Source: JANNSX01 sp031403155
GTDB lineage: Bacteria; Pseudomonadota; Alphaproteobacteria; Rhizobiales; Hyphomicrobiaceae
Length of the DNA: 64,000 nucleotides
Assembly: GCA_031403155.1 (NCBI GenBank)
Contig: JANNSX010000468.1
Span: forward strand, 1 to 64,000
Reading direction: 5' to 3'
The notes below the pieces were generated by a model, which saw only the letters and a program-made list of their open reading frames with translations, did not search any database and was not told the DNA's origin. Position numbers and translations under genes: made by a program. The number at the start of each line of letters is the position of its first letter. Within the stretch, counting starts at the first letter, position 1. Positions 17,331 through 25,617 of the stretch are shown here, in pieces.

Positions 17331-17496
17331 CTAGTGTCCCGTCCCGCAATTGCCGACCAGCTTGCAGCAGGCACTTTCGGCAATTGCGGGACAAAAGGGA
17401 CACTAGCAACTATAGGTTTTCTAGTGCAATTCAGCTTCGCAAATGCCGTCTGAGCCCGCAGCATTCTCAGTCGGCATTTGCGAACCATCGCACTAG
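17331..17496. repeat. Two adjacent long palindromes with CTAGTG ends
   Basis: Hairpin 1 pairs CTAGTGTCCC (17331-17340) plus GTCCCGCAATTGCCGA (17341-17356) with TCGGCAATTGCGGGAC (17377-17392) plus GGGACACTAG (17397-17406), a 26-bp stem with an AAAA bulge. Hairpin 2 pairs CTAGTGC (17421-17427) with GCACTAG (17490-17496), and GCAAATGCCG with CGGCATTTGC inside. GAACCATCGCACTAG occurs at the outer end of each. The outermost CTA of hairpin 2 is the stop codon of the minus-strand gene ending at 17493. They lie in the smc / dsbA-like gap. Confidence 0.8.
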
Positions 17497-18323
17497 CCGC
17501 TCGAGGCGACAGCCGCGCCCGACAACATGGGGTCAACGATCGCCTTGAACTCCTCCGGCGTCAGCACCTGCCGGATATGCTTGGTGCCGATGAAGAAGGT
17601 CGGCGTACCGATGACACCGAGCTCGCGGCCGCGCTCCTTCACCCAGGCGAGCCCGTCGATCAGGGTCTGATTCGCAAGGCAGGAGTCAAACTGCTGCCGT
17701 GAGAGTCCGCCCTTCTCGGCGACGGCCGCGATGGCATCGATCCTGACCTCCTGGGAAACCCAGCTCGCTTGTCCGGCGAGCAGGTGCTCGTAGACGGCGT
17801 GCCAGGTGTCATCGGAAGCGCAGCGGGACGCGATCCACGCATTGCCGGACGACCGGCCGATCGGGAACTCGCGGATCACCCACTTGATCTTGCCCGTATC
17901 AATGTAGGTTTTCTTGATGGCCGGGAAGCTCGAGGCGTGGAAGGCCCGGCAATGCGGGCAGGTCATCGAGGCGAACTCATAGACGGTGAGCGGCGCGTTC
18001 GCGCTGCCAAGGAACCGGTCGCCGAGCGGACCGGCCAGCGCGAGGTCGGCGGCCGTCGGCTCGGCGATCACCTTGCGGCCACCGTTCGCGCTCGAGTCGG
18101 GCGCTGCGCTATCCCCCGCGCGGCCGAAGCTCGACTTTGGTGCTGCCGCCGTCTTCGTCGAATAGGCGGCAAGGCTTGAGGTGTCAGCCGTCGAGGATTC
18201 GGCTGTCGCAGCTCCAATCACGCCGGGCGCCACCGGCTCGCCCGAGCAGCCGGCGAGCAGTATCGCGACGGCCAGCGAAGCCGCTACGCCAATGGTGCCG
18301 ATGATCCGCCGGGCGCTCCGCAT
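17493..18323 (-). CDS. DsbA-like thiol:disulfide oxidoreductase, lipoprotein
   Basis: This is a probable periplasmic, membrane-tethered oxidoreductase. The 276-residue protein has a signal sequence ending in a lipobox (ILLAGCSGEP), a variable linker of about 70 residues, and a thioredoxin-fold domain opening with PLTVYEFASMTCPHCRAFH (CPHC active site). It ends with the cis-Pro region VIGTPTFFIGTKHI. Its ATG overlaps the stop of the upstream dsbA-like gene by one base (TGATG), so the two are coupled. Its stop codon coincides with the edge of a palindrome. The family covers oxidases and isomerases; CPHC favours an oxidase. Confidence 0.88.
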   Translation of the reverse strand: MRSARRIIGTIGVAASLAVAILLAGCSGEPVAPGVIGAATAESSTADTSSLAAYSTKTAAAPKSSFGRAGDSAAPDSSANGGRKVIAEPTAADLALAGPLGDRFLGSANAPLTVYEFASMTCPHCRAFHASSFPAIKKTYIDTGKIKWVIREFPIGRSSGNAWIASRCASDDTWHAVYEHLLAGQASWVSQEVRIDAIAAVAEKGGLSRQQFDSCLANQTLIDGLAWVKERGRELGVIGTPTFFIGTKHIRQVLTPEEFKAIVDPMLSGAAVASSG

Positions 18324-19234
18324 CAGCCGTGTCCCAGCGCCTTCATGATCTTGTCGAACTCCTCGAGTCCAAATCCCTCTTTGAGCTTCACGCCATTGAT
18401 GAAGATGGTCGGTGTCGCGGTAATGCCGAAATTCTGGTCGGCACGGTCACGAATCGCGCCGATGTTCTCCTGCAGCTTCGTGTCGGCGAGGCACTTGTCG
18501 AAGCTCTCGTCGGTGAAGCCGGCCTGCTTGGTGATTTCCTTGAGCTTCGGCAAGGGCGAGCCCTCGCCAGTGGCCCAGTCGAGCTGCGTCTTGAACATGG
18601 AGGAGATGAAGGCGTGGAACTTCACCGGGCCGCCGCAACGCGCCAGCATCGAGACGCCCATGGCGAGATTGTCGAGCGGGAACTCGCGGAAGATCAGTTT
18701 GGCCTTGCCGGTGTCGATGTATTTGGTCTTCACCTGCGGCAGCACCGACGTGTGGAAGTTCGCGCAATGCGGGCAGGTCATCGACGCGTACTCGACGATC
18801 GTGACCGGCGCGTTCGCGTCACCTAGTACGATGTCCTCGAGCGCGCCGGGCTTCATGAGCTCTTCGAGGGCGACATCGGGCGTTGGCGGCGTGGACGCAG
18901 CTGCCGCGGTTTCGGTCGATGGCGTCGTCGAGCTGCTGGATGCCGTGCCGCCCGAGGAAGTGTCGGTCGCCGTCGTGGTCGAGGACGAGCCTGACACCGA
19001 CGTGTCGGTGCCGGAGGTTGTCGTCGTTGACGAGCCGCTGTCCGTCGAGGTTGTGGTCGCACCCGAGGATGAGGTTTGGGTATTGGTCGATGGCGACGGC
19101 GAGGGCGTATAGAAATTGTAGACCAGCACGGCCAGCGCCGCCGCCACCGCGACCGCGATCAGGCCGCCGGTCGGAATGCCACCGCTCTTGGCTGGCTTAG
19201 GTTGGCTGCCGGATGACTTTTTGTCCTGGCTCAA
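18323..19234 (-). CDS. DsbA-like thiol:disulfide oxidoreductase with Thr/Ser-rich linker
   Basis: The 303-residue protein has a cytoplasmic lysine-rich tail, a membrane anchor (GLIAVAVAAALAVLVYNFY), then a mucin-like linker of about 75 residues made almost only of Ser, Thr, Gly, Ala and Pro. A DsbA/thioredoxin domain follows with APVTIVEYASMTCPHCANFH and cis-Pro ITATPTIFINGVKL. The TTG at 19234 is the start: GGGAG lies 7 bases upstream and the protein then begins MSQDKKSSGS. Frames farther upstream look non-coding. It forms a two-gene unit with the lipoprotein paralogue downstream; proximity to smc and dciA is conserved in Hyphomicrobiales. Confidence 0.88.
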   Translation of the reverse strand: MSQDKKSSGSQPKPAKSGGIPTGGLIAVAVAAALAVLVYNFYTPSPSPSTNTQTSSSGATTTSTDSGSSTTTTSGTDTSVSGSSSTTTATDTSSGGTASSSSTTPSTETAAAASTPPTPDVALEELMKPGALEDIVLGDANAPVTIVEYASMTCPHCANFHTSVLPQVKTKYIDTGKAKLIFREFPLDNLAMGVSMLARCGGPVKFHAFISSMFKTQLDWATGEGSPLPKLKEITKQAGFTDESFDKCLADTKLQENIGAIRDRADQNFGITATPTIFINGVKLKEGFGLEEFDKIMKALGHG

Positions 19235-19395
19235 GCAAAGCTCCCATCGATGTCGCCTACAGAGGCGCCAGGGGTGACATACCTCCGGCGGCAGGCGAAA
19301 TGTATCTCCAGATGGGGTTCGTCTAGCACATTTCGAGGGCAGGGCTATGGCCGCAACGCCGCGCCCCGGCACAAAATCCTCGTGATGTTTGAGGG

Positions 19396-19929
19396 TTAGC
19401 GGTTGGCAGTCCGCGTCGACGAGGTGACGGCCATCGCCAGCCGGTCGAGAGCATTGGTGAGCGGTGAGCCGGAGTTCGCGCCTTGGCCGATGACCTCGCG
19501 GGGTCTGGGCACGAACTTCTGCTGAGCAGGTCGCCCGATCCGGCAGACGATCGGAGCCTGTACGAGGCGGATCTCGGTGATGGCCCGATAGCCGAGGAAG
19601 CCGTTGATCTTTTCCATGATCTGGGCTGCCCGGTACTGCACCTCGAGGGCCCGCGCGCCGTCCACGCGAAGCACCAGCGTTGCGCCAGCAGCTTCGGTTT
19701 CATCGGCGTCCTCGACTGGGCGAGGCCATTTGATCTTCTCGGGCCGAGTAAAATGAGCAAGCGCAGGCCCGACAATGGCAGTCCAGTCGGCCGCCAGCCG
19801 GCCGGCCGGAAAACCGTGTTTTTCAAAGGCTTTACGGGTGACGTCCGGTACGAAGCTACCGATGGCGCCGACACTTGAGCCGAGCTTCGCGCTGTTCGCC
19901 CAAGATCTGTTGCCCCCACCCCACGCCAT
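19396..19929 (-). CDS. DciA-like DUF721 protein
   Basis: The DUF721 family includes DciA, a loader or regulator of the replicative helicase DnaB in bacteria that lack DnaC. The 177-residue protein has VPDVTRKAFEKHGFPAGRLA, then DWTAIVGPALAHFTRPEKIK (the typical W-x-x-I-V-G motif) and a beta segment GATLVLRVDGARALEVQY, all in the usual first 110 residues. The tail is low in conservation. It is divergent from mutY and upstream of the dsbA-like pair and smc on its own strand, which is the common Hyphomicrobiales arrangement. Helicase loading is inferred from the family. Confidence 0.85.
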   Translation of the reverse strand: MAWGGGNRSWANSAKLGSSVGAIGSFVPDVTRKAFEKHGFPAGRLAADWTAIVGPALAHFTRPEKIKWPRPVEDADETEAAGATLVLRVDGARALEVQYRAAQIMEKINGFLGYRAITEIRLVQAPIVCRIGRPAQQKFVPRPREVIGQGANSGSPLTNALDRLAMAVTSSTRTANR

Positions 19930-20012
19930 GCGCTCGACCCCGAATCATTTGCTGCACCCGTCGGGAAAGCTAACATGCAGCGGCCGATTCGCGCCGGGCG
20001 GGGGACGAAGCC

Positions 20013-21128
20013 ATGAGCGCTGTTGCCAAGCTGCATCAGATGCCCCGGAGTGCCAAATCGCACCCGGTCGGCGCCGCTTTGCTCGATTGGTACGACAAGG
20101 CCCGCCGTGAGCTGCCCTGGCGCATGGCACCTGGCAAGCCGGCTGACCCGTATGCCGTCTGGCTCTCCGAGGTCATGCTGCAGCAAACCACGGTGAAAGC
20201 CGTCATCCCCTACTATCGGCGATTTCTGGAGCTTTGGCCGGCCGTTGGCGACCTCGCGGCCGTATCCCGCGATGATGTCATGCGCGCCTGGGCCGGGCTG
20301 GGCTACTACTCGCGCGCCCACAATTTGCACGATTGCGCGAAAACCGTTGTCGAGCGGCATGGCGGCCGATTTCCCCGGACGGAAGCTGAGCTTCTCGAGC
20401 TACCGGGCATCGGCCCTTATACCGCCGCCGCTGTAGCCGCGATTGCTTTCGGCGAGCAGGCAATGCCGGTCGATGGCAATGTCGAGCGGGTGATGGCCCG
20501 GCTCCACGCCGTTGAGACGCCGCTGCCTGATGCCAAGCCCGAACTCAAAGCTTTGGCCCAAACGCTCATTCCGGATGAACGCTCGGGCGATCTGGCGCAG
20601 GCGTTGATGGATCTCGGGGCGACCGTCTGTGCGCCGCGCCGGCCTTCCTGCATGCTCTGTCCGCTGGAGCGGCACTGTCTGGGCAAGTCGCGCGGCATCG
20701 CCGCCGAGCTGCCCTACCGGCGTGCGAAGGCCGAGCGTCCAACCCGGCGCGGTATCGCCTTCCTCGCCCTGTCGGAAGGCGGAGAGGTGCTGCTGCGCAA
20801 ACGTCCCGACGATGGCCTGCTTGCGCAGATGATGGAGATCCCTTCGACCCGGTGGGCGGACGACTGGATGGCCGAGGACGAGGCACTCGAAGGCGCCCCC
20901 GTGCATGCGAGCTGGTGGCCGGTGCCGGGCATCGTGACGCACACGTTCACACACTTCCGCCTCGAGCTCATTGTGTATCGGGCGCTCGTTCCAACGGCCG
21001 CCGCGCTGACCTTGTGGGCGTCGCAGGACCGTTGCCGCTGGGTGCATCGGCGTGACCTCGACCGCGAGGCGCTGCCTTCCGTCATGCGCAAGGCCATCGC
21101 CCACGGGCTCGACGGCAGCTCTCGGTAG
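20013..21128 (+). CDS. mutY: A/G-specific adenine DNA glycosylase MutY
   Basis: MutY removes adenine mispaired with 8-oxoguanine in base excision repair. The 371-residue protein has LPWRMAPGKPADPYAVWLSE, then EVMLQQTTVKAVIPYY (catalytic Glu), the helix-hairpin-helix ELPGIGPYTAAAVAAIAFGE and PVDGNVERVMARL (catalytic Asp). A [4Fe-4S] ligand set with spacing C-x6-C-x2-C-x5-C (CAPRRPSCMLCPLERHC) follows. The C-terminal NUDIX-like domain (about 235-365) recognises 8-oxoG. All key residues are present. Confidence 0.96.
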   Translation: MSAVAKLHQMPRSAKSHPVGAALLDWYDKARRELPWRMAPGKPADPYAVWLSEVMLQQTTVKAVIPYYRRFLELWPAVGDLAAVSRDDVMRAWAGLGYYSRAHNLHDCAKTVVERHGGRFPRTEAELLELPGIGPYTAAAVAAIAFGEQAMPVDGNVERVMARLHAVETPLPDAKPELKALAQTLIPDERSGDLAQALMDLGATVCAPRRPSCMLCPLERHCLGKSRGIAAELPYRRAKAERPTRRGIAFLALSEGGEVLLRKRPDDGLLAQMMEIPSTRWADDWMAEDEALEGAPVHASWWPVPGIVTHTFTHFRLELIVYRALVPTAAALTLWASQDRCRWVHRRDLDREALPSVMRKAIAHGLDGSSR

Positions 21129-21160
21129 CTAAGGCGCCTTTTCGAAACTTCAGATTACAC

Positions 21161-21181
21161 GTGATCGGAATGTGATCACGG
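21161..21181. other. Short palindrome upstream of the M15-like gene
   Basis: CGTGATC and GATCACG form an inverted repeat with a 6-7 base spacer, in the 170-base gap between mutY and the peptidase-like gene. It could be an operator. A TTGACT box lies further downstream, near 21222, but no convincing -10 partner was found. Confidence 0.3.
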
Positions 21182-21298
21182 CGTGCGCTGAGATGGCGCA
21201 GCAACCAAATGGCCTAATTCGTTGACTGGCCTCGCTCAACGTTTAGGGGAGCCTTTGTAACGCATCGGTATCCGCAACTTGTACGAGTGGAGTTGAGT

Positions 21299-22066
21299 AT
21301 GTTGAGGGGCTCGAAGGAAGGTACATTCGATCGCAATTTCCGGTCCTGGGTCGCAGGATTGGTTTTCACAGCAACAGCGTTGGCCGGGGTGGTGCAGTTG
21401 GCGCCATCAGCGCAGGCGGCAGGTGATGGCAAGAGCGCACAGCTTTCAAACGATCTGAGATCCCTGAACATCGCCAACACGAATGCCGCTCTGCAGTCGC
21501 AGCAGAAAGTCACTGGGACGGCCAAGAAGTCCATGCCGGCGAGAGTCGCCAAGAAGGGTAAGAAGAAGCCGGTGACGAAGGTTGCCGCGCAGACCAAGAA
21601 AGTCGGGCAGAAGGTCAAGCTCACGGCCAAAGTGAAATCTCAGACGGTCGCGACGAAAGTCACCAAGAAGCGCAAGGGCACCAAGGTCGCCTCGGCGAGC
21701 GCCTTCGTCTCGAGCGGCTCGATCAAGAAGTCGCTCGTCAAAAAGGGCGGCAAGCTCAAGGGCAATGTTAGCTGGAACGCACCCTCGGGCTGTGTGCCGG
21801 GCTCACTCAAGAGCGTTCTCTATCAAGTGTCGCAGAAGTTCGGGCCGGTGGTCGTCAACTCCACGGCGCGCGGTCACAAGCACAACCGTCGCGTCGGCGG
21901 CGCCCGGAAATCCTGGCACCTGAAGTGCATGGCGACCGACTTCCGCGTTCGTGGCAACTCGAAGGGCCTCTATGCCTTTCTCAGGAGGCATCCGAGCGTC
22001 GGCGGCCTGCATCGCTACCCGAGCGGGTTCTTCCACATCGACCTCGGGCCGAAGCGGACCTGGTAG
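21299..22066 (+). CDS. Exported M15-like peptidase with Lys-rich linker
   Basis: This is a probable periplasmic protein of the peptidase M15A/YcbK type, acting on peptidoglycan peptides. Of 255 residues, a signal peptide ends near APSAQAA. Then comes a low-complexity region of about 110 residues rich in Lys, Thr, Val and Ala (for example KKGKKKPVTKVAAQTKK). The C-terminal 90 residues carry the zinc-site pattern: SWHLKCMATDF (the S-x-H-x-x-x-x-x-D-F motif) and FFHIDLGPKRTW (H-x-D). The ATG at 21299 is preferred over a GTG at 21287 because GGAG lies 7 bases before it. Peptidase activity is inferred; a binding-only role is possible. Confidence 0.75.
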   Translation: MLRGSKEGTFDRNFRSWVAGLVFTATALAGVVQLAPSAQAAGDGKSAQLSNDLRSLNIANTNAALQSQQKVTGTAKKSMPARVAKKGKKKPVTKVAAQTKKVGQKVKLTAKVKSQTVATKVTKKRKGTKVASASAFVSSGSIKKSLVKKGGKLKGNVSWNAPSGCVPGSLKSVLYQVSQKFGPVVVNSTARGHKHNRRVGGARKSWHLKCMATDFRVRGNSKGLYAFLRRHPSVGGLHRYPSGFFHIDLGPKRTW

Positions 22067-22076
22067 TCTGGCCCGT

Positions 22077-22100
22077 TTTCCGATCCTCGTGGATCGGAAA
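22077..22100 (+). terminator. Hairpin after the M15-like gene (weak terminator candidate)
   Basis: TTTCCGATCC (22077-22086) pairs perfectly with GGATCGGAAA (22091-22100) around a TCGT loop, starting 11 bases after the stop codon. No T-run follows, so it may be an mRNA-stabilising end or a repeat. Another GC hairpin, GCGGGCCCGA/TCGGGCCCGC, lies at about 22196-22230 before the next gene. Confidence 0.4.
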
Positions 22101-22242
22101 GCCGGTCCAGGTTGTTGGCTTTGAGCACTTTCTTTCGACCAACCGGTGGCCACTTGGTCGGAAAGCGCTCTGGCACCGGCTTGACAGACGCTGGCGGGCC
22201 CGAGCTGATACGGCTTCGGGCCCGCAGCATTTCTGGAACCGC

Positions 22243-22704
22243 ATGACCTCCGTCTCGATCGCTTTGGAAAGTCCTCGCCAGCCGGACATCGTCGCCCTCA
22301 TCCAAGAGCTCGATCGCTGGAACGACGGCCTCTATCCGCCCGAGGCGAGCTATTTGATGAGCCTCGAAGAGCTCGATGTCCCCGAGGTCCGATTCATAGT
22401 CGCCCGGCAGTGGGGCAAGGCGGTTGGCTGCGGGGCGCTCTGGGTCCACGCCGGAGCGTATGGCGAGGTCAAGCGCATGTATTCGAGCCCCGCCGTTCGC
22501 GGGCAGGGGGTCGGCCATCGGCTGTTAGCCGAGATCGAGCGATTGGCTCGTATGGAAGGGCTCCCCGTGCTCCGGCTCGAGACAGGCGACCGCTCGGACG
22601 AAGCGCTGAAGCTCTATCGCCGTGCCGGCTACGAGATTCGCGGGCCCTATGGCGACTATCGAGACCACCCGGCGTCGGTCTTCATGGAGAAGCGGCTGAC
22701 TTGA
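22243..22704 (+). CDS. GNAT family N-acetyltransferase
   Basis: This 153-residue acetyl-CoA-dependent acetyltransferase has the GNAT core. Motif A is VKRMYSSPAVRGQGVGHRLL (the R/Q-x-x-G-x-G/A phosphate loop), and motif B ends with DEALKLYRRAGYEIRGPYGD. The ATG at 22243 matches the start of the fold; the frame is open well upstream but lies over the previous gene. Substrate unknown: related proteins acetylate small amines or protein N-termini. xseA follows 52 bases downstream on the same strand. Confidence 0.87.
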   Translation: MTSVSIALESPRQPDIVALIQELDRWNDGLYPPEASYLMSLEELDVPEVRFIVARQWGKAVGCGALWVHAGAYGEVKRMYSSPAVRGQGVGHRLLAEIERLARMEGLPVLRLETGDRSDEALKLYRRAGYEIRGPYGDYRDHPASVFMEKRLT

Positions 22705-22756
22705 CGTTGCCGGGGTCAAGGGCCACCAACGGATATCCCAAAAACCGGAGCCTGCC

Positions 22757-24346
22757 TTGGCCGATCCAACTCCAGCTTCTCGCACCGGCCGCAACGTCGC
22801 CGAGCTCACCGTCTCGGAGCTTTCCTTCGCCCTGAAGCGGACGGTCGAGGACGCCTACGGGCATGTCCGGTTGCGTGGCGAGGTCTTCGGCTATCGGGGT
22901 CCGCATTCCTCCGGCCATTGCTATTTCTCGCTCAAGGACGAGAAGGCGAAGATCGACGCCGTCGTCTGGAAGGGCATCTTCAACGCGCTCCGCTTCAAGC
23001 CGGAGGAGGGCCTCGAGGTCGTCGTCACCGGCAAGGTCACGACCTATCCGGGCTCCTCGAAGTATCAGATCGTCATCGAGAGCCTTGAGCCGGCAGGTGC
23101 CGGGGCGCTCATGGCGCTGCTCGAGGAGCGCAAGAAGAAATTCGCGGCCGAGGGTCTGTTCGAGGAAGCGCGCAAGAAACCGCTGCCGTTCCTGCCCAAG
23201 GTCGTCGGCATCGTCACCTCGCCGACCGGCGCCGTCATTCGAGACATGCTGGCGGGTTTCGCCGAGCGGTTTCCGACCCACGTCGTCATCTGGCCCGTGC
23301 GGGTGCAGGGCGAGACCTCGGCCAAGGAGGTGGCGGACGCGATCCGCGGCTTCAATGCCTTCGCACCCGGCGGCCGATTGCCGAGGCCCGACGTGCTCAT
23401 CGTCGCGCGCGGCGGCGGCAGCCTGGAGGACCTCTGGGGCTTCAACGAGGAGGTCGTCGTGCGCGCTGCCGCGGCCAGCCGCATCCCGATCATTTCCGCC
23501 GTCGGCCACGAGACCGATTGGACGCTGATTGATTTGGTTGCCGACGCGCGCGCGCCGACGCCGACGAAGGCGGCTGAATGGGCGGTGCCGAAGCATTCCG
23601 ATCTCTTGCAACGGGTCGGCGAGCACGGCGGACGGCTTGCCCTCGTCATCCGCCGCATGCTCGAGGCCGAGCGCCGGCAACTGACGATGCTCGCGCGGGC
23701 TCTGCCAAAACCCACCGATCTCGTGGCCCTCCCGCGCCAACGCTTCGATGCGGCCGCTGGCCGCCTGCCGCGCGCGCTCTCAGCCAACACACAAGCGCAC
23801 GGGACGAGGCTTGCCCGCGTCTCGGGACGGCTGACACCGCAGCTGGTCGGCCAGCGCATCGCCCGCGCCCGGGATCGTCTCGACGCCATCGGCCGGTTCT
23901 CACGGCAGTTCCTCGGACGCGGGCTGGATTTGCGGCGGGCAAGGCTCGACAAGGCCGGCCTCCGCCTCAAGCCGCAGAGTCTCAAGCTCGAGTTGCGGCG
24001 CGCGGGCCAGCGCAATGTCGAGATCAAAGGGCGCCTCGCCGCCGCCATGTCATCGCGCATCCTGCAAGCGCGCCGGGCGCTCGAGGCCGAGACCAAGCTA
24101 CTCTATTCGTTAAGTCATCGCAGCGTGCTGGCGCGCGGCTTTGCGCTGGTTCGCGATGATGCTGGAGAGATGGTTCGCTCTGTGGGCGCAATTGGCGATG
24201 GCCAGCGCCTGGAGCTTGAATTGGCAGACGGGCGGCGGAAAGTTCGAGCGGAAGGAGAGGGGCCTGCGGCGCCGCCGGCCCAGAGCCGTCCGGCGCGCGG
24301 TCCCTCCGGTACGCCGGGCGCTGGTGGACAGGGCCAGCTCTTCTAG
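22757..24346 (+). CDS. xseA: Exodeoxyribonuclease VII large subunit
   Basis: This is the catalytic subunit of ExoVII, which degrades single-stranded DNA from both ends. Of 529 residues, an N-terminal OB-fold (VSELSFALKRTVEDAYGHVR through SGHCYFSLKDEKAKIDAVVW) is followed by the catalytic region with GIVTSPTGAVIRDML, the glycine-rich LIVARGGGSLEDLWGFN and AVGHETDWTLIDLVAD. A long helical arm and a C-terminal beta part (RGFALVRDDAGEMVRSV) complete it. The start is TTG at 22757 with GGAG 6 bases upstream. The small subunit xseB is not in this window. Confidence 0.95.
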   Translation: MADPTPASRTGRNVAELTVSELSFALKRTVEDAYGHVRLRGEVFGYRGPHSSGHCYFSLKDEKAKIDAVVWKGIFNALRFKPEEGLEVVVTGKVTTYPGSSKYQIVIESLEPAGAGALMALLEERKKKFAAEGLFEEARKKPLPFLPKVVGIVTSPTGAVIRDMLAGFAERFPTHVVIWPVRVQGETSAKEVADAIRGFNAFAPGGRLPRPDVLIVARGGGSLEDLWGFNEEVVVRAAAASRIPIISAVGHETDWTLIDLVADARAPTPTKAAEWAVPKHSDLLQRVGEHGGRLALVIRRMLEAERRQLTMLARALPKPTDLVALPRQRFDAAAGRLPRALSANTQAHGTRLARVSGRLTPQLVGQRIARARDRLDAIGRFSRQFLGRGLDLRRARLDKAGLRLKPQSLKLELRRAGQRNVEIKGRLAAAMSSRILQARRALEAETKLLYSLSHRSVLARGFALVRDDAGEMVRSVGAIGDGQRLELELADGRRKVRAEGEGPAAPPAQSRPARGPSGTPGAGGQGQLF

Positions 24347-24385
24347 GCCATAAGCGTGCACTTTATCCGCTGGATCCTTGGGACG

Positions 24386-24619
24386 ATGAACCGCTTCGAG
24401 AAGTTTTCAGGATACAAGGGCGAAGCGCGAGTGCGCTTCCTCGACGGCGAATTCCAGGTGCTGTCCTCCGGCGATCATGTGCGCTGCGCCGTCACCGGCG
24501 AGCCGATACCGCTCCCCAGTCTGAAATACTGGAACGTCGAGCGGCAGGAAGCCTATCTCAACGCGGCGGTGGCCCTGAAGCGGCATCTCGAGACGAAGGC
24601 CGGGGCTCAGCGCGGCTGA
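24386..24619 (+). CDS. DUF2093 domain protein
   Basis: This 77-residue protein begins MNRFEKFSGYKGEARVRFLD and contains VLSSGDHVRCAVTGEPIPL, then LKYWNVERQEAYLNA, the full DUF2093 pattern. The family is nearly restricted to alphaproteobacteria and usually sits beside xseA or lpxK, as here. Function unknown. The ATG at 24386 is 39 bases after the xseA stop. Its 3' end overlaps the convergent lpxK end by 13 bases. Confidence 0.85.
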   Translation: MNRFEKFSGYKGEARVRFLDGEFQVLSSGDHVRCAVTGEPIPLPSLKYWNVERQEAYLNAAVALKRHLETKAGAQRG

Positions 24620-25617
24620 GGTTTTGCCAATCTCCGCAGCTTGTCGATGAGCGCCTGACGGGACTGATCGGGCATCTCAAGTGCAATGCGAAGCACGCGT
24701 GCTGATTTGGCGAGATCGGACAGCGCAGCCGTCCCGTGCAATCGAACGTGATCCTTCTCGGTCGTGACGAGAATTGCCGAAAGCCGGGTGGCTTCGGCGG
24801 CGAGCGGGCGCACGTCGGCGTCCGTGTATTGGTGGTGATCGGGATAGCCGCGGGCCGCCACGACATCAGCGCCGAGAGCCCTCAGCGTGTTGAAAAACTT
24901 CTCCGGCCGGCCGATGCCGGCAAAGGCGGCGACAGGTTTGCCGCGAAGCCAAGAGACATCCTCAAATGCCGCAAGCCGGGCACGGCAGAGTTGACCTGTC
25001 CAGCCCGGCAACGCGACGATCTGGTTTGCATCATCCTCGATGACGACGATCGCGTGCACCAATGGCAGCTGCACCGCGAGCGGCGCTCTAAGCGGCCCTG
25101 CCGGAATGACCAAACCATTTCCGAGACCAGCACCCGCATCGACGACAGCAATCGTCAGGTCCTTCGCCAGCGACGGATTTTGCAATCCGTCGTCCATGAC
25201 GATGACATCGGCATCGAGCGTCTCGATCAGCCGTGCCCCAGCGGCACGGTCGCGAGCAATGATAGTCGGGGCAATATTCGCGAGCAGCAGCGGCTCGTCG
25301 CCTACGGTGCGAGAGTTATCCTTTCCCGCGTCGACCAGATGCGGCCCGGCGATCGATCCGCCATAGCCGCGCGACAGGAACGCCGGCTTCCGGCCGAGCC
25401 TTTTCAGCTCCTCCGCCACCCAGATCGCCGTCGGCGTCTTGCCGGCGCCACCCGCCGTGAAATTGCCAATGCAGATGACCGGGAGCTTGGAGCGGTAGCC
25501 CGGTCGCTTCAGGCAACGTGAAGCGACCGCGCCGTAGATGGCACCAATTGGCCTGAGCGCCTGCGCCAAGGCCGTCGGCGGCTTGGCCGACCAAAATCTC
25601 GGAGCCCTAGGAGGCAC
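24607..25617 (-). CDS. lpxK: Tetraacyldisaccharide 4'-kinase LpxK
   Basis: LpxK phosphorylates the 4'-position of the tetraacyldisaccharide precursor to form lipid IVA, at the inner membrane. The 336-residue protein has a Walker A variant GNFTAGGAGKTPT, the switch-like DDGLQNPSLAKDLTIAVVDA and LVTTEKDHVRL near the C-terminus. The GTG at 25617 is taken as the start because it overlaps the end of the upstream waaA fusion gene (stop at 25607-25609) by 11 bases, which fits translational coupling. Longer starts would run deep into that gene. Confidence 0.92.
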   Translation of the reverse strand: MPPRAPRFWSAKPPTALAQALRPIGAIYGAVASRCLKRPGYRSKLPVICIGNFTAGGAGKTPTAIWVAEELKRLGRKPAFLSRGYGGSIAGPHLVDAGKDNSRTVGDEPLLLANIAPTIIARDRAAGARLIETLDADVIVMDDGLQNPSLAKDLTIAVVDAGAGLGNGLVIPAGPLRAPLAVQLPLVHAIVVIEDDANQIVALPGWTGQLCRARLAAFEDVSWLRGKPVAAFAGIGRPEKFFNTLRALGADVVAARGYPDHHQYTDADVRPLAAEATRLSAILVTTEKDHVRLHGTAALSDLAKSARVLRIALEMPDQSRQALIDKLRRLAKPQPR

